64,000 nucleotides of DNA from Rivularia sp. T60_A2020_040 (GCA_015272215.1 JACYMD010000122.1:62001-126000), one strand, 5' to 3'; positions 38,051 through 49,343 are shown, counted from the first letter of the stretch. The notes: generated by a model from the letters alone, not told the origin. Translations and numbers: made by a program.

Positions 38051-39463
38051 ATGAATGATTATTCCCAAGCGGTTGATTTTACTACTAACAGAGAAAACCT
38101 CGATTTTAAAACAAAATTAGCTTATGGTGTTGGAGAGTTAGCAGGAGCAATTCCTAACAATATTTTGGTTTTTTTTGCGCTGTATTTTTTTACCAATGTT
38201 GCTGGATTAAATCCTAGTTTTGCTGGTAGCCTTTTATTGATTGGTAAAGCCTGGGATGCCTTTAATGACCCTTTGATTGGCTGGTTAAGCGATAAAACTC
38301 GCTCTCCTCTGGGTAGACGTTACCCTTGGATGCTTGCTGGTGCAATTCCTTTGGGGATATCTTTTATATTATTTTGGATTGTTCCACCGACTCGAAACCA
38401 ATGGCAACTGTTTGCTTATTATAGTATTATTTCTCTTATTTATTACGCCGCTATTAGTTCAGTTTTAGTTCCTTTTTCGACATTAGCAGCCGAACTAACT
38501 CAAGGTTACAACGAACGCACAAATTTAGTTAGTTTCAAATCTTCTTTTGCGATTGGTGGAAGTATTTTCGCGTTAATATTAGCTCAAATTATTTTAGATA
38601 TTGTAGAAGCACCCCGGAGCTATTTATATTTAGGTGCTATCAGTGCTTTGCTATCAATTTTGGCGATTTTGTTTTGTGTTTGGGGTACTTATAAACGCTA
38701 TAAAATAATTGATAATCAACGCCAAAAAATTCAACGTAAGCCATCAGACCCAATTTTTAAACAATTCAAAATAGCTTTAAACAACAAACCTTTTCTGTAT
38801 GTGATTGGGATTTATCTTTGTTCTTGGCTAGGGGTACAAGTAACGGCAGCAATCTTACCTTATTACGTCGTAGACTGGATGAAATTACCAAAAACTCATT
38901 TTACCCAAATGGCTTTAGCAGTGCAAGGAACGGCATTAATTATGATGTTTTTCTGGAGTGCAATGGGGCAGAAATTTGGTAAAAAAGCTATTTATTGTAT
39001 GGGTATACCTGCAACAATTATTGCTCAAGCTGGATTTTTCTTTCTTCAACCAGGACAAGTTTTGTTAATGTATATCTTGGCAGTTATGGCAGGAATTGGT
39101 ATTTCTGTTGCTTATCTTGTACCTTGGTCAATGTTACCGGATGTAGTGGATTTAGATGAGTTAAATACCGGGCAACGTCGAGAAGGAATTTTTTATGGAT
39201 TTGTAGTACAATTGCAAAAATTTGGTGTTGCAGGAGCGTTATTTTTGGTAGGTAAAATATTAGATTGGTCGGGATTAATACCCACTGTTGCATCTCAAGC
39301 ACCTCCCATACAACCAGATTCAGCATTGTTAGCAATTCGTTTAATAATTGGTCCAATGCCGACTTTAATGTTAATTATTGGTTTAGTTTTAGCTTATTTT
39401 TATCCAATTACTCGTTCTAAACATGAGGAAATTGTTTTGAAAATTAATGAAAAAAGGGAATAG
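38051..39463 (+). CDS. MFS transporter, GPH (melibiose/pentoside) cation-symporter type
   Basis: 470 residues from ATG 38051 (MNDYSQAVDF), the more likely start; the frame is open from 38012. Twelve transmembrane segments. GPH-family signatures are 'TKLAYGVGELAGAIPNNILVFF' at the first helix and 'GKAWDAFNDPLIGWLSDKTRSPLGRRYPWM' across helices 2-3, with the cation-site aspartates of MelB-type carriers; 'WSMLPDVVDLDELNTGQRREG' marks the second half. It imports a sugar or glycoside with Na+ or H+; substrate unknown. Stands alone. Confidence 0.9.
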   Translation: MNDYSQAVDFTTNRENLDFKTKLAYGVGELAGAIPNNILVFFALYFFTNVAGLNPSFAGSLLLIGKAWDAFNDPLIGWLSDKTRSPLGRRYPWMLAGAIPLGISFILFWIVPPTRNQWQLFAYYSIISLIYYAAISSVLVPFSTLAAELTQGYNERTNLVSFKSSFAIGGSIFALILAQIILDIVEAPRSYLYLGAISALLSILAILFCVWGTYKRYKIIDNQRQKIQRKPSDPIFKQFKIALNNKPFLYVIGIYLCSWLGVQVTAAILPYYVVDWMKLPKTHFTQMALAVQGTALIMMFFWSAMGQKFGKKAIYCMGIPATIIAQAGFFFLQPGQVLLMYILAVMAGIGISVAYLVPWSMLPDVVDLDELNTGQRREGIFYGFVVQLQKFGVAGALFLVGKILDWSGLIPTVASQAPPIQPDSALLAIRLIIGPMPTLMLIIGLVLAYFYPITRSKHEEIVLKINEKRE

Positions 39464-39498
39464 GGAAGAGGGAAGAGAGAATAACACTCATAACATAA

Positions 39499-39600
39499 CC
39501 TCACCCCGCCGTACTGCTCCCCTCTCCTAATATACGGAGAGGGGATGGGGGTGAGGTTTTACGAAGTGTATTGCACTCAACCGAAAAGGGCTATATTTTA
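39499..39600. repeat. Palindromic repeat, family C, copy 1
   Basis: An inner 58-base hairpin (39499-39556, ends CCTCACCCC/GGGGTGAGG) is followed by a flank of about 44 bases containing 'TTGCACTCAACCGAAAAGGG'. Copies at 56515-56650 and 58640-58755. It lies between two convergent genes and is likely to work as a bidirectional terminator. Compared with copy 2 its inner hairpin is inverted (see findings). Confidence 0.8.
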
Positions 39601-39614
39601 TTTTTTATTATCTT

Positions 39615-40346
39615 TTATTTTTTCACTGTATTCACAACCTTATAATCAGTTAACTTAAAAAGCGTAGCTGCCCAACGTTCCGTAGGATAAATTTCTTTCA
39701 CATCTCCACTAAAACGAATCATCAACCCATCTTTTTTAAATTTATCAGGTAAATTACAAGGAGCAAATCTACTACGATTATCTTCAGTCACAATGATATA
39801 AAGTGTCTCATGAAGACGCTTGATTGTACCAACTTGATTTTTTACTGTTTCTACAGTTTTTCGATTATCAAAAGCGCATTTAGAAACATTTTCTTGCTTC
39901 CTCCCAATTAATCCCAATTCCCTCAATTCTTTCTGAGTTTCTTGATTCCAAGCACGTACTGAACCAAAAGCACCATCATAAACTGCATTCCAAGGTTGAG
40001 TACCTTGATTTTCTGCAAAAAATATCAAATTTCCACCCGGTTTCTGAATAAAATTATCACAAGAAGTTAGATTAAATCCTTTCAGATTTACAATTTCTGG
40101 ACCATTACCTTTAAAATATCGTTTAACTTTAATTGTCAACGTGTCTTCTTTAACTCTTTTGACAATTCCTTGAAACACAATCGGTGTCCTATTTACTCTT
40201 TGAGAAATAGTTGCTGGTTTACTTCCTGGTGCTGGAGAACAAGCATAAACTGGCTGTATAGGGGATAAACTTAAAGTGATAGAAATTGGTAGACTTAATC
40301 CAACTATTCCTAACAACAAGCGAGATGAAGATTTCAAATTCAACAT
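39615..40346 (-). CDS. Secreted protein with TIMP/netrin-like domain
   Basis: 243 residues. Signal peptide with cleavage before C36 in 'QPVYACSPAP'; mature protein starts with a cysteine, as in TIMP/netrin-type OB folds, where the N-terminal Cys is disulfide-linked. The pattern 'TPIVFQGIVKRVKEDTLTIKVKRYFKG' (strand-turn-strand), then 'NLTSCDNFIQKPGGNLIFFAE', fits bacterial members of that group. Function unknown; perhaps a protease inhibitor-like or envelope protein. The similarity is at the level of pattern and needs profile confirmation. Convergent with the GPH transporter. Confidence 0.5.
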   Translation of the reverse strand: MLNLKSSSRLLLGIVGLSLPISITLSLSPIQPVYACSPAPGSKPATISQRVNRTPIVFQGIVKRVKEDTLTIKVKRYFKGNGPEIVNLKGFNLTSCDNFIQKPGGNLIFFAENQGTQPWNAVYDGAFGSVRAWNQETQKELRELGLIGRKQENVSKCAFDNRKTVETVKNQVGTIKRLHETLYIIVTEDNRSRFAPCNLPDKFKKDGLMIRFSGDVKEIYPTERWAATLFKLTDYKVVNTVKK

Positions 40347-40739
40347 AAATTATCAATGAATTAATTGATTAATGTATAAAAATCAAAATTGAGCAACAGG
40401 TTAACAACAAATAAGACTTCACAAATTTTATTCAGGTTCCTATCGTCAAACTAATAAACTATTTTACAACACTAAAATTATATCTTTAGGTAGATGCAAA
40501 AACTAAATTATTCTTAGATAATAATTGCCTCTTCATAAAAAATCATTAAAATCAGTATTTCCCAAAGACTTAAAAATGTGGTAGGAAACATTGATATACT
40601 TCATCAAATTTCAGCAAATTTTCGGTACAAATTGAAATATAAGAAGACGCAGCAATACGCCCCGTCTCTACAGTAAATATAAAAAATAAATTAAACTCCA
40701 AAATCAATCCAAAATCTCAAATCTAAAATCCAAAATCCC
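40347..40739. repeat. Intergenic region with STRR (about 40690-40739)
   Basis: A degenerate family G palindrome (AGACGC...GTCTCTACA) lies at about 40645-40672. AAAATCC/AATCTAA-type heptamers run from ~40690 to the last base before the ATG of the methyltransferase, leaving no ribosome-binding site. Confidence 0.65.
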
Positions 40740-41918
40740 ATGTCCGACACTCAACAAGTAAGCAACGCTGTAGCCAATCTTTACAACACCTATCCCTTTC
40801 CCCCAGAACCTTTACTCGACGAACCACCACCGGGTTATAACTGGCGCTGGAATTGGTTGGCTGCTTACAACTTTTGTACAGGACAAAAACCCCTAAAACA
40901 AGATATCCGAATTCTTGATGCTGGTTGCGGTACAGGGGTAGGAACCGAATATTTAGTTCATCTCAACCCCCAAGCATCGGTAGTTGGAATTGATTTGAGT
41001 GCAGGTGCGCTAAATGTTGCCAAAGAACGCTGTCAACGTTCAGGTGCGAATCGTGTTGAATTCCATCATCTCAGTTTGTTTGACGTAGAACAATTACCCG
41101 GTGAATTTGATTTAATTAACTGCGTCGGTGTTTTGCATCATACATCAGAGCCGATTCGCGGCATTCAAGCTTTAGCGAAAAAACTAGCGAACGGCGGTTT
41201 GATGCACATCTTTGTGTATGCTGAATTAGGACGCTGGGAAATTAGCTTGATGCAAAAGGCGATCGCACTACTCCAAGGAGACAAACGCGGTGATTATCGC
41301 GATGGTGTTAGTGTCGGCAGAAAAATATTTGATTCATTACCAGAAAATAACCGTATAGTCAAGCGAGAGAAAGAGCGTTGGGCTTTAGAAAATCAGCGTG
41401 ATGAAAACTTTGCTGATATGTATGTTCATCCCCAAGAGATTGATTACAACATCGAAACTTTATTTGAATTAATTGACGCTTCCGGTTTGGATTTCGTTGG
41501 TTTTTCCAACCCCGGTTACTGGAATTTAGAAAGACTTTTAGCAAAAGCCCCAGAATTAATCGAACGAGCAGGAAATTTAGGAGAACGAGAACGTTACCGA
41601 TTGATAGAATTATTAGACCCAGATATCAGTCACTACGAGTTTTTTCTGAGTCGTCCACCCCTAAATAAAGTTGACTGGTCAGATGAAAATCAGCTTATTG
41701 CAGCGATTCCAGAATTAAACCCTTGTATAGACGGATTTCCGGCATCAAGTATATTTAATTACGACTATCAACTAATTAGATTGTCAGAAAACGAGATCGC
41801 CTTTATGCGAAACTGCGATGGAAGCTCAACAGTAAAAGAAATTTTGCATAAAGTTCAATTAGACCTAGAAAAAATCAAAGAACTTCAGAAACAGCAATTG
41901 ATAATTTTAAGGAGTTAG
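40740..41918 (+). CDS. SAM-dependent class I methyltransferase
   Basis: 392 residues. Rossmann methyltransferase domain at about 52-170: motif I 'ILDAGCGTGVG' (58-68), the acidic end of strand 2 in 'VVGIDLSAGAL', and 'FDLINCVGVLHHT'. Before it, 'LYNTYPFPPEPLLDEPPPGYNW' is typical of a group of cyanobacterial methyltransferases of unknown substrate. The C-terminal ~150 residues ('YPxNxxR'-free, helical) include a small winged-helix-like end ('GSSTVKEILHKVQLDLEKIK'). The leader is a heptamer array, so translation start is unusual. Single gene. Confidence 0.85.
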   Translation: MSDTQQVSNAVANLYNTYPFPPEPLLDEPPPGYNWRWNWLAAYNFCTGQKPLKQDIRILDAGCGTGVGTEYLVHLNPQASVVGIDLSAGALNVAKERCQRSGANRVEFHHLSLFDVEQLPGEFDLINCVGVLHHTSEPIRGIQALAKKLANGGLMHIFVYAELGRWEISLMQKAIALLQGDKRGDYRDGVSVGRKIFDSLPENNRIVKREKERWALENQRDENFADMYVHPQEIDYNIETLFELIDASGLDFVGFSNPGYWNLERLLAKAPELIERAGNLGERERYRLIELLDPDISHYEFFLSRPPLNKVDWSDENQLIAAIPELNPCIDGFPASSIFNYDYQLIRLSENEIAFMRNCDGSSTVKEILHKVQLDLEKIKELQKQQLIILRS

Positions 41919-41919
41919 G

Positions 41920-41968
41920 AGTGCGAGCATCTTGCTCGCTCGAAACTAGCGAGCAAGATGCTCGCACT
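41920..41968. repeat. Perfect 21-bp hairpin directly after the methyltransferase
   Basis: AGTGCGAGCATCTTGCTCGC plus T (41920-41940) and its exact complement (41948-41968) around a 7-base loop. It begins two bases after the stop codon. Its half-sequence matches the 'GCATCTTGCTCGCTAGCGA' part of the element at 4209. It may serve as terminator. Confidence 0.85.
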
Positions 41969-42425
41969 AATTAATATTTCCACTCTCGATTCCCAATTAC
42001 CCATTCCCAATTACCAATTACCAATTACCCAATTAACTGTTAACTGAGAACAGTTCGAGCTTTACTAAATGCTAATATCACTCATGACAACCCGGTCGAG
42101 TCACGGGTAAAATCCTGGATAAGAGTTTTTCTGCTCCGCTATCTTCTTCTCTCCAAGAATCTCGAATATAGATAGCCTCTGGGAAACACATCTATCTCTG
42201 TTTGTCATCCGTGTTTTGAAGTAACTTAAAGTACTGTATTATGCGGTGAATGTTGTTTATGTTTGTAAATGTGTCGAAAAATTAAGGTAACCGTTTAGTT
42301 GAATGATGTTTTTTGGTAACAAGAAGTTAATTGTTTTTTTCTAAAGTAATGTTACCCAACCATGATATGATTCAACTGACTGGATTTGCAGTCAACATCA
42401 AACTTCTGTACTGGTTTCAAGTCCC
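41969..42425. promoter_or_regulatory. Upstream region of the ATP synthase operon with STRR (41990-42042)
   Basis: Heptamers such as CCAATTA/CCCATTA occupy 41990-42042. The remaining 380 bases are gene-free and end in the leader of atpI; the operon's main promoter should be here. No -10/-35 element is claimed. Confidence 0.5.
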
Positions 42426-42863
42426 GTGAGCTTGTCAGACAAAACGATTGAATCCGCGCCTTCGACAATAGAAAATGCTCAACCTGGTTTTGAGGACGCA
42501 GAGCCAGGGAATCCCATGCAAGATTTCTACAACCTTTATCAAGAGTTGTTAACTATAACTCTTGCTTTAACGGGAATTTTTTTTGCGTCCGTCTGGATAT
42601 TTTATTCCTTAAACATTGCTCTAAATTATTTAATTGGAGCATGTGCTGGGTTACTTTATCTAAGAATGTTAGCAAAAGATGTTGAGCGCTTAGGTAGAGA
42701 AAAGCAACAGCTGAGTAAGACTCGGTTGGCTTTAATAGTGTTGTTGATTTTACTAGCAGGGAAGTTGAATCAATTGCAAGTCTTGCCTATATTTTTGGGC
42801 TTTTTAACCTATAAAGCAACGCTGATAATCTACGTAATTCGTGTGGCATTCAATCCTGATTAG
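42426..42863 (+). CDS. atpI: ATP synthase subunit I (AtpI / Atp1)
   Basis: 145 residues from GTG 42426. Four hydrophobic helices (about 42-62, 66-84, 99-116, 120-140) and a charged N-terminus: the pattern of the cyanobacterial Atp1/CGL160-type assembly protein that helps form the c-ring of the F-type ATP synthase. It stands at the head of the Fo gene set, the usual place, 71 bases before atpB. No catalytic function of its own. The GTG start is inferred because no ATG precedes the family-like N-terminus. Confidence 0.85.
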   Translation: MSLSDKTIESAPSTIENAQPGFEDAEPGNPMQDFYNLYQELLTITLALTGIFFASVWIFYSLNIALNYLIGACAGLLYLRMLAKDVERLGREKQQLSKTRLALIVLLILLAGKLNQLQVLPIFLGFLTYKATLIIYVIRVAFNPD

Positions 42864-42934
42864 CATAAAACTGGGTAACTTAAAAAGCGATCTCTCCAGT
42901 TAATATGGTCGAAACGTAAGTAATGGTCAAGTAA

Positions 42935-43684
42935 ATGGTAGATTTTCTGAACGCTTTCAATTGTGTGACTCTTGCAAAATTGGAAGTAGGAAAACATTTG
43001 TACTGGCAAATTGGGGACTTAAAATTACACGGACAGGTGTTTCTGACCTCCTGGTTTGTAATTGCCCTGCTGGTGATAGTTTCCATCTTAGCAAGTAGTA
43101 ATATTAAACGGATTCCGAGCGGTATACAGAACTTAATGGAGTATGCCCTAGAATTCATTCGGGATTTGGCTAAAAACCAGATTGGCGAAAAAGAATATCG
43201 CCCTTGGGTGCCATTCGTAGGTACTTTGTTTTTGTTCATTTTTGTGTCAAATTGGTCAGGGGCACTTGTTCCTTTCAAGTTAATAGAGTTACCTGAAGGG
43301 GAATTAACTGCTCCGACTAGTGACATCAACACAACTATTGCTTTAGCATTGTTGACATCCTTAGCGTATTTTTACGCTGGGTTCAGCAAGAAGGGTTTAG
43401 GGTACTTTGGCAACTATGTTCAGCCGGTATCATTCATGTTACCTTTCAAGATAATTGAAGACTTTACAAAGCCTCTTTCCCTGAGCTTCCGTTTGTTCGG
43501 TAATATTTTGGCTGATGAACTGGTAGTAGGAGTATTAGTTTTGCTAGTACCTCTATTTGTGCCACTACCTGTAATGGCTTTGGGTTTATTTACCAGCGCG
43601 ATTCAGGCATTAATTTTTGCCACCTTGGCGGCTGCTTACATCGGTGAAGCGTTAGAAGACCACCACGGTGAAGAACATGGGTGA
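42935..43684 (+). CDS. atpB: ATP synthase subunit a
   Basis: 249 residues, standard length for cyanobacteria (called atpI in chloroplasts). Proton half-channel subunit of Fo in the thylakoid membrane: five to six helices, with the essential arginine in '[16 protein letters not shown]' and the glutamate/histidine-bearing last helices ('[22 protein letters not shown]'). Shares the operon with the other Fo and F1 genes. Ends in a short acidic-histidine tail 'EDHHGEEHG'. Confidence 0.97.
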   Translation: MVDFLNAFNCVTLAKLEVGKHLYWQIGDLKLHGQVFLTSWFVIALLVIVSILASSNIKRIPSGIQNLMEYALEFIRDLAKNQIGEKEYRPWVPFVGTLFLFIFVSNWSGALVPFKLIELPEGELTAPTSDINTTIALALLTSLAYFYAGFSKKGLGYFGNYVQPVSFMLPFKIIEDFTKPLSLSFRLFGNILADELVVGVLVLLVPLFVPLPVMALGLFTSAIQALIFATLAAAYIGEALEDHHGEEHG

Positions 43685-43791
43685 CATTAAAAAGCCCCAT
43701 AATTCCGTTAGTTTTTAGTATTAGATGAAGTTGTCAAATAGTTAGTTAATAACTAACAGATTTCAACTAACAACTAAGACATTTCAACTAA

Positions 43792-44088
<297 letters not shown>

Positions 44089-44295
44089 TTTAAATACTGA
44101 GAAGAAAGTTAGGAGTAGAGACGTAGCAATGCTACGTCTGTACCGGAGTGAGGAATTAAGAGTAAAGAGTTAGCAATAAGGAATGAGTTGTTAATTAATA
44201 ACTCATAACTTTGAATTAATAACTCATAAGTTTTAATTAGTAACTCATAACTCATAACTCATAACTCATAACTGGTAAAAGTTGGAGCAAGTAAT
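44089..44295. repeat. atpE-b' spacer: palindrome (44115-44143) and TAACTCA heptamer array (about 44170-44276)
   Basis: GTAGAGACGTAGC and GCTACGTCTGTAC form a hairpin 25 bases after atpE; a partial terminator here would explain the higher synthesis of c needed for its ring stoichiometry. Then ATAACTC/TAACTCA heptamers, four in perfect tandem at 44247-44275. Confidence 0.7.
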
Positions 44296-44784
44296 ATGCA
44301 TTGGATGACCTTATTAGCTGTAGAAAAAGTTGCCAAAGAGGGGGGTCTTTTTGACATAGACGCGACTCTACCTTTGATGGCAATTCAGTTTCTACTTTTA
44401 GCTTTAATTCTGAACGCAATTTTTTATAAGCCGTTAGGTAAAGCCATTGATGAACGGAACGAGTATATCCGTAATAATCAATTGGAAGCAAAAGAACGAC
44501 TGACAAAAGCGGAAAAATTAGCGCAGCAGTATGAAGAGGAATTAGCAGGTGCGAGAAGACAAGCACAAAAAGTGATTGCTGATGCTCAAAAGGAAGCTGA
44601 GAAAATAGCTTCCGAAAAAGTAGCAGTAGCTCAAAAAGAAGCCCAAGGGCAAAGAGACGAAGCGGCTCAAGAAATTGAGCAACAAAAACAACAAGCTTTT
44701 GCTTCTTTAGAAAAAGAAGTTGATGGTCTCTCTCGTCAAATATTAGAGAAGCTTTTAGGAGCGGATTTAGCAGCAGAGCGTTAA
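44296..44784 (+). CDS. atpF2: ATP synthase subunit b' (b-prime)
   Basis: 162 residues (gene also called atpG in cyanobacteria). One N-terminal membrane helix ('[23 protein letters not shown]') and a long alanine-, glutamate- and lysine-rich coiled coil that makes half of the peripheral stalk. The duplicated, divergent b and b' pair is typical of photosynthetic bacteria and chloroplasts. b lies 310 bases downstream. Confidence 0.95.
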   Translation: MHWMTLLAVEKVAKEGGLFDIDATLPLMAIQFLLLALILNAIFYKPLGKAIDERNEYIRNNQLEAKERLTKAEKLAQQYEEELAGARRQAQKVIADAQKEAEKIASEKVAVAQKEAQGQRDEAAQEIEQQKQQAFASLEKEVDGLSRQILEKLLGADLAAER

Positions 44785-45094
44785 CAAACTGTAACTCAAT
44801 GAGGTAATGGTTTGTAAATTTGTTTGGCTCAGATGAAGGTAATTACTACTTTCTAATTCGTAATTATTGACCAATATATAAATGAAGGGTCAGTGAAAAT
44901 AGAAAAATAGAAAATAGCAATATTTTTCTGTAAATAAAACTGCTCAAAATAAGAATTGATTAATTACGAATTATGAAACTTGTAAATTACTGCTAATGAT
45001 TTGGTTATTGAGAGATTTAGATTTATAGATGCTTGAATAGTAGAGCATTGTAATTTTTTTCAGCTGAAGGCAGCGCAATAGTGGATGAAATAAA
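44785..45094. other. b'-b spacer, 310 bases
   Basis: AT-rich, no gene, no hairpin of note; heptamer-like traces only (AATTACGA, TAATTCG). Unusually long for this gene pair. Confidence 0.45.
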
Positions 45095-45652
45095 ATGGGG
45101 ACTTTTTCAATATTAGTGGCACAAGCCAGCGCCGTCGGAAGTGAGTTAATAGAAGAAGCAGGTCATGAGGGTTTTGGTTTTAATACCAACATCTTAGATA
45201 CTAACCTGATTAACCTGGCGATTATTATCACAGTATTGTTCGTTTTTGGACGGAAAATTCTGGGTAGTACTCTCAAAGAACGCCGCGAAAAGATCGAAGC
45301 TGCGATAAAAAGTGCAGAAAAACGCACCCAAGATGCAGCTAGTGCTTTAGCAGAACAACAACAAAAGTTGGCTCAAGCTCAAGCAGAAGCCGAAAGAATC
45401 AAAAAAGCAGCACAAGAAAATGCTGTGAAAGCAAAAGAAGCCATACTCGCACAAGCAGCTGTTGATGTGGAAAGAATGAAGCAAACAGCAGTCGCAGAAT
45501 TGAATACAGAAACAGATAAAGCAATTAACCAACTGCGACAGCGCGTAGTCGCTCAAGCTTTAGAAAAAGTAGAGTCGCAACTCCGTGGTGGAATTGCCGA
45601 CGATGCTCAGCATACATTAGTTGACCGCAGTATCGCGCAACTGGGGAGTTAA
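45095..45652 (+). CDS. atpF: ATP synthase subunit b
   Basis: 185 residues. Membrane helix at about 32-50 ('[19 protein letters not shown]') after an N-terminal extension that is processed in relatives, then a long coiled coil rich in A, E, K and Q. Forms the peripheral stalk with b'. The stop codon is two bases before the atpH start, so the two genes are translationally coupled. Confidence 0.95.
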   Translation: MGTFSILVAQASAVGSELIEEAGHEGFGFNTNILDTNLINLAIIITVLFVFGRKILGSTLKERREKIEAAIKSAEKRTQDAASALAEQQQKLAQAQAEAERIKKAAQENAVKAKEAILAQAAVDVERMKQTAVAELNTETDKAINQLRQRVVAQALEKVESQLRGGIADDAQHTLVDRSIAQLGS

Positions 45653-45654
45653 CC

Positions 45655-46212
45655 ATGAAAAGTAACATAGCAAACGCTGAAATATCCCGTCCTTATGCTG
45701 AGGCATTGATGTCGGTAGCGCAGTCAAACAACGTTGCAGATAAGTTTGACTCTGATGTACGTTCTTTATTGAACTTACTACAAGAAAGTGAAGCCCTGCG
45801 AACCTTTTTTGCCAATCCCTTTATTACTGCTGAAGATAAAAAGGGTGTGATTAGCAAGATTCTGAGCGATGACACTAATCCCATCTTCCGTAACTTTTTG
45901 ATGTTGTTGGTAGATAGACGGCGAATCATATTACTGGAAGATATAGCTCAGGAATACTTAGCCTTATTGCGGCAATTAAATCAAATCGTATTAGCCTCCG
46001 TGATTTCTGCTGTTCCCCTCACCGACGAACAAAAGCAGACAATTAAAGAAAAAGTCAAATCAATTGAGCCGAATGCTCGCGAAGTCGAGTTAGACAGTAA
46101 GATTGATAGCGACATTATTGGTGGCGTAATTATTAAAGTCGGTTCTCAGGTAATTGACTCTAGTTTACGGGGTCAGTTACGCCGTTTAACTTTAAGCTTG
46201 AATAAAGGCTAA
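45655..46212 (+). CDS. atpH: ATP synthase subunit delta
   Basis: 185 residues (cyanobacterial atpD). Six-helix N-terminal domain that binds the top of F1 ('ISRPYAEALMSVAQSNNVAD') and the C-terminal signature 'DSDIIGGVIIKVGSQVIDSSLRGQL', which joins the b stalk. Coupled with atpF by close spacing; good ribosome-binding site GGGGAGTTAACC. Confidence 0.96.
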   Translation: MKSNIANAEISRPYAEALMSVAQSNNVADKFDSDVRSLLNLLQESEALRTFFANPFITAEDKKGVISKILSDDTNPIFRNFLMLLVDRRRIILLEDIAQEYLALLRQLNQIVLASVISAVPLTDEQKQTIKEKVKSIEPNAREVELDSKIDSDIIGGVIIKVGSQVIDSSLRGQLRRLTLSLNKG

Positions 46213-46367
46213 AACAATTTTGGATTTTAGATTTTTGATTTTGGATTGAATGTAGTTGGTTGTTAGTTTTTATTTGGGATTATGGAAACTAGCTGCTAAG
46301 TATTCACAATTGAGTAATCTAAAATTTAGAATTATCATTTCTTTTCGTATCCAAAGAAGATAAAAAG

Positions 46368-47888
46368 ATGGCAATTAGCATTAGACCAGACGAAATTAGT
46401 AACATTATCCAACAGCAAATCGAGCAATATGACCAAGAGGTTAAAGTTGCTAACGTTGGTACCGTGTTGTCAGTAGGTGATGGTATCGCTCGCATCTATG
46501 GCTTGGAAAAAGCTATGGCTGGCGAGTTGTTGGAATTTGAAGATGGTACCACGGGTGTTGCGCTCAACTTAGAAGAAGACAATGTTGGTGCGGTATTGAT
46601 GGGTGATGGTCGCCAAATTCAAGAAGGTAGTACCGTTACAGCTACTGGTAAAATTGCTCAGGTACCCGTGGGCGATGCCATGATTGGCAGAGTTGTTAAT
46701 GCCTTGGGTGAACCAATTGATGGTAAAGGTGAAATCAAGACTACAGAAGGCCGTTTGATTGAATCCATGGCTCCCGGTATTATCGCTCGTCGTTCCGTAC
46801 ACGAACCGATGCAAACCGGAATTACCGCTATCGACGCGATGATTCCTGTAGGTCGCGGACAGCGAGAATTAATTATTGGTGACAGACAAACTGGTAAAAC
46901 TGCGATCGCGATCGACACGATTATTAACCAGAAGTCAGAAGATGTAGTTTGCGTTTACGTAGCTATCGGTCAAAAAGCTTCCACTGTTGCTAACGTAGTC
47001 CAAACCCTGCAAGATACGGGAGCCATGGATTATACCATCGTGGTAGCAGCTAGCGCTTCCGAACCCGCACCATTACAATGGTTGGCTCCTTATACTGGTG
47101 CTGCCCTCGCTGAGTACTTTATGTACAAAGGTAAAGCAACTTTAATTATTTACGACGATTTGACCAAGCAAGCGCAAGCTTACCGTCAAATGTCCTTATT
47201 ACTACGTCGTCCACCCGGTCGTGAAGCATATCCTGGAGACGTATTTTACCTGCACTCCCGCTTGTTGGAACGCGCTGCTAAACTCAGTGATGACCTCGGT
47301 GCCGGTAGCATGACCGCTTTACCAATCATTGAAACCCAAGCTGGTGACGTATCCGCTTATATTCCTACCAACGTAATTTCGATTACCGACGGTCAGATAT
47401 TCTTATCTTCCGACTTATTTAACGCTGGTATTCGTCCGGCAATTAACCCCGGTATTTCCGTATCCCGCGTGGGTTCCGCCGCTCAAACCAAGGCAATGAA
47501 AAAAGTTGCCGGGAAGTTGAAGTTGGAATTAGCACAATTTGACGAATTGCAGGCTTTCTCGCAGTTTGCATCCGACTTGGATAAAACTACCCAAGACCAA
47601 TTGGCGCAGGGTGTACGCTTGCGGGAATTATTGAAGCAACCGCAAAACCAGCCACGTGCTGTATACGAGCAAGTTGCAATTCTGTATGCGGGTATTAACG
47701 GATATTTAAGCGATATTGCTGTTGATAAAATTACAGACTTTGTAGAAGGATTCCAAGAATACTTGAAGAATAATAAAACCGAATTCAAGCAAGGAGTTCA
47801 AGACAAGAAAGCCCTTGGTGAAGACGAAGAAAAAGCGCTTAAAGAAGCGATTATCGACTTCAAGAAAACCTTCATGGCAACAATTTAA
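46368..47888 (+). CDS. atpA: ATP synthase subunit alpha
   Basis: 506 residues, standard. Regulatory, non-catalytic nucleotide-binding subunit of F1: P-loop '[13 protein letters not shown]' (about 170-182), the catalytic-interface arginine in '[11 protein letters not shown]', and the '[12 protein letters not shown]' family segment. Beta and epsilon are not in this window; in cyanobacteria they form a separate operon. Confidence 0.98.
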   Translation: MAISIRPDEISNIIQQQIEQYDQEVKVANVGTVLSVGDGIARIYGLEKAMAGELLEFEDGTTGVALNLEEDNVGAVLMGDGRQIQEGSTVTATGKIAQVPVGDAMIGRVVNALGEPIDGKGEIKTTEGRLIESMAPGIIARRSVHEPMQTGITAIDAMIPVGRGQRELIIGDRQTGKTAIAIDTIINQKSEDVVCVYVAIGQKASTVANVVQTLQDTGAMDYTIVVAASASEPAPLQWLAPYTGAALAEYFMYKGKATLIIYDDLTKQAQAYRQMSLLLRRPPGREAYPGDVFYLHSRLLERAAKLSDDLGAGSMTALPIIETQAGDVSAYIPTNVISITDGQIFLSSDLFNAGIRPAINPGISVSRVGSAAQTKAMKKVAGKLKLELAQFDELQAFSQFASDLDKTTQDQLAQGVRLRELLKQPQNQPRAVYEQVAILYAGINGYLSDIAVDKITDFVEGFQEYLKNNKTEFKQGVQDKKALGEDEEKALKEAIIDFKKTFMATI

Positions 47889-48219
47889 CAATTTTGGATT
47901 GGGGATTTTGGATTTTGGATTGAATCTAAAGTCCAAAATCTCACAAAACGTCGGATGTGAAATAGAAATGTTTGGTCAACACTACTAAACAACTGAATAA
48001 AATTGACGTTAGACGTAAACAGGAATAGCCGCTTCGGAACCGCACCAACAAGGGTGAATGTCTCTTGGGCGGGGGTTAGTGCGTGACACAGAAGAAGCCT
48101 ATTATTAGGTTAAAAATTGCTCAAAGTGTCACACACCCTACGAGAAAAAATGTGCCTTTTTGCCAAGTCCTAATAATCTAAAAATCTAAAATCCAAAATC
48201 CAAAATCTCAAATCGAATT
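47889..48219. repeat. atpA-atpG spacer with STRR and family F palindrome
   Basis: AAAATCC/TTTTGGA heptamers follow atpA (47895-47945). A family F element with arms GTGCGTGACAC (48079-48089) and GTGTCACACAC (48126-48136) comes next. A second AAAATCC array (about 48178-48212) ends seven bases before the ATG of the gamma subunit gene. Confidence 0.7.
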
Positions 48220-49167
48220 ATGGCTAATCTAAAAACAATACGCGATCGCATATCATCAGTTAAAAATACCAAAAAAATTACAGAAGCCATGCGACTGGTG
48301 GCAGCAGCAAGGGTACGTCGCGCACAGGAACAGGTAACTTCAACCCGTCCGTTTGCCGACCGTTTGGCACAGGTATTATTTGGTTTACAAAGCCGTCTTA
48401 CCTTTGAAGATGTAGATTTACCGCTGATGAAAAACCGTGAAGTGAAAACAGTCGGGTTGCTGGTAATTTCTGGCGATCGCGGTTTATGCGGGGGCTACAA
48501 TACCAACGTAATTAGACGTGGAGAAATTCGCGCCAAAGAATTACAGGCTGAAGGGTTGGATTACAAATTTGTACTGGTTGGACGCAAAGCTACCCAGTAT
48601 TTTCAACGTCGTGAACAACCGATTGAGGGTACATATACCGGCTTAGAACAAATTCCCACCGCAGCGGAAGCTTCTAATATCGCCGATGAACTACTTTCCT
48701 TATTTTTATCGGAAGAGGTAGATAGAATTGAATTGGTTTACACCAAATTCGTCTCCTTAGTTAGTTCTCGACCTGTAGTACAAACTCTACTTCCCTTAGA
48801 CCCCAAAGGTTTAGCAGCAGACGACGAATTTTTCCGTCTGACAAGCCGTGGTGGTGAATTTGAAGTCGAGAGAGAGAAAGTCACTACCGAAATGCGAGCT
48901 TTTCCTCGCGACATGATTTTTGAACAAGATCCAGTACAAATTCTGGATTCATTGCTACCACTATATTTGAGCAATCAATTATTGCGAGCATTGCAAGAAT
49001 CCGCAGCCAGCGAACTAGCAGCACGCATGACAGCAATGAGTAGCGCTAGCGACAACGCAGCAGAACTGATTAAAAGCCTGTCATTGTCTTACAACAAAGC
49101 CCGACAAGCTGCAATTACCCAGGAAATTTTAGAGGTTGTAGGTGGCGCTCAAGCCCTAGGTTCTTAA
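48220..49167 (+). CDS. atpG: ATP synthase subunit gamma
   Basis: 315 residues (cyanobacterial atpC). Central rotor shaft: N-terminal helix '[30 protein letters not shown]' and C-terminal helix '[29 protein letters not shown]' form the coiled coil; '[12 protein letters not shown]' is the family motif. The insertion at about 198-235 ('[18 protein letters not shown]') is typical of cyanobacteria and lacks the two cysteines of the plant redox switch. Last gene of the operon. Confidence 0.97.
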   Translation: MANLKTIRDRISSVKNTKKITEAMRLVAAARVRRAQEQVTSTRPFADRLAQVLFGLQSRLTFEDVDLPLMKNREVKTVGLLVISGDRGLCGGYNTNVIRRGEIRAKELQAEGLDYKFVLVGRKATQYFQRREQPIEGTYTGLEQIPTAAEASNIADELLSLFLSEEVDRIELVYTKFVSLVSSRPVVQTLLPLDPKGLAADDEFFRLTSRGGEFEVEREKVTTEMRAFPRDMIFEQDPVQILDSLLPLYLSNQLLRALQESAASELAARMTAMSSASDNAAELIKSLSLSYNKARQAAITQEILEVVGGAQALGS

Positions 49168-49308
49168 AACTTGAAATCTTGTTTATTATTAATAGCTAAT
49201 TGTTGATTATTTTATATATACTTATATATATTGACATTTAGCTATTTTCGTGGTGTAAAAATCAAAAATAATCAAAAATTAGTTAATATAATAATCTATT
49301 ACGATTGT

Positions 49309-49343
49309 ACGGTTAGTAGTTGTTTGTTTGACCTACTAACCGT
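49309..49343. terminator. Inverted repeat between atpG and psb27
   Basis: Perfect 11-bp stem ACGGTTAGTAG (49309-49319) and CTACTAACCGT (49333-49343) with a 13-base loop, between the convergent 3' ends. T-tracts are weak, so efficiency is uncertain. Confidence 0.55.
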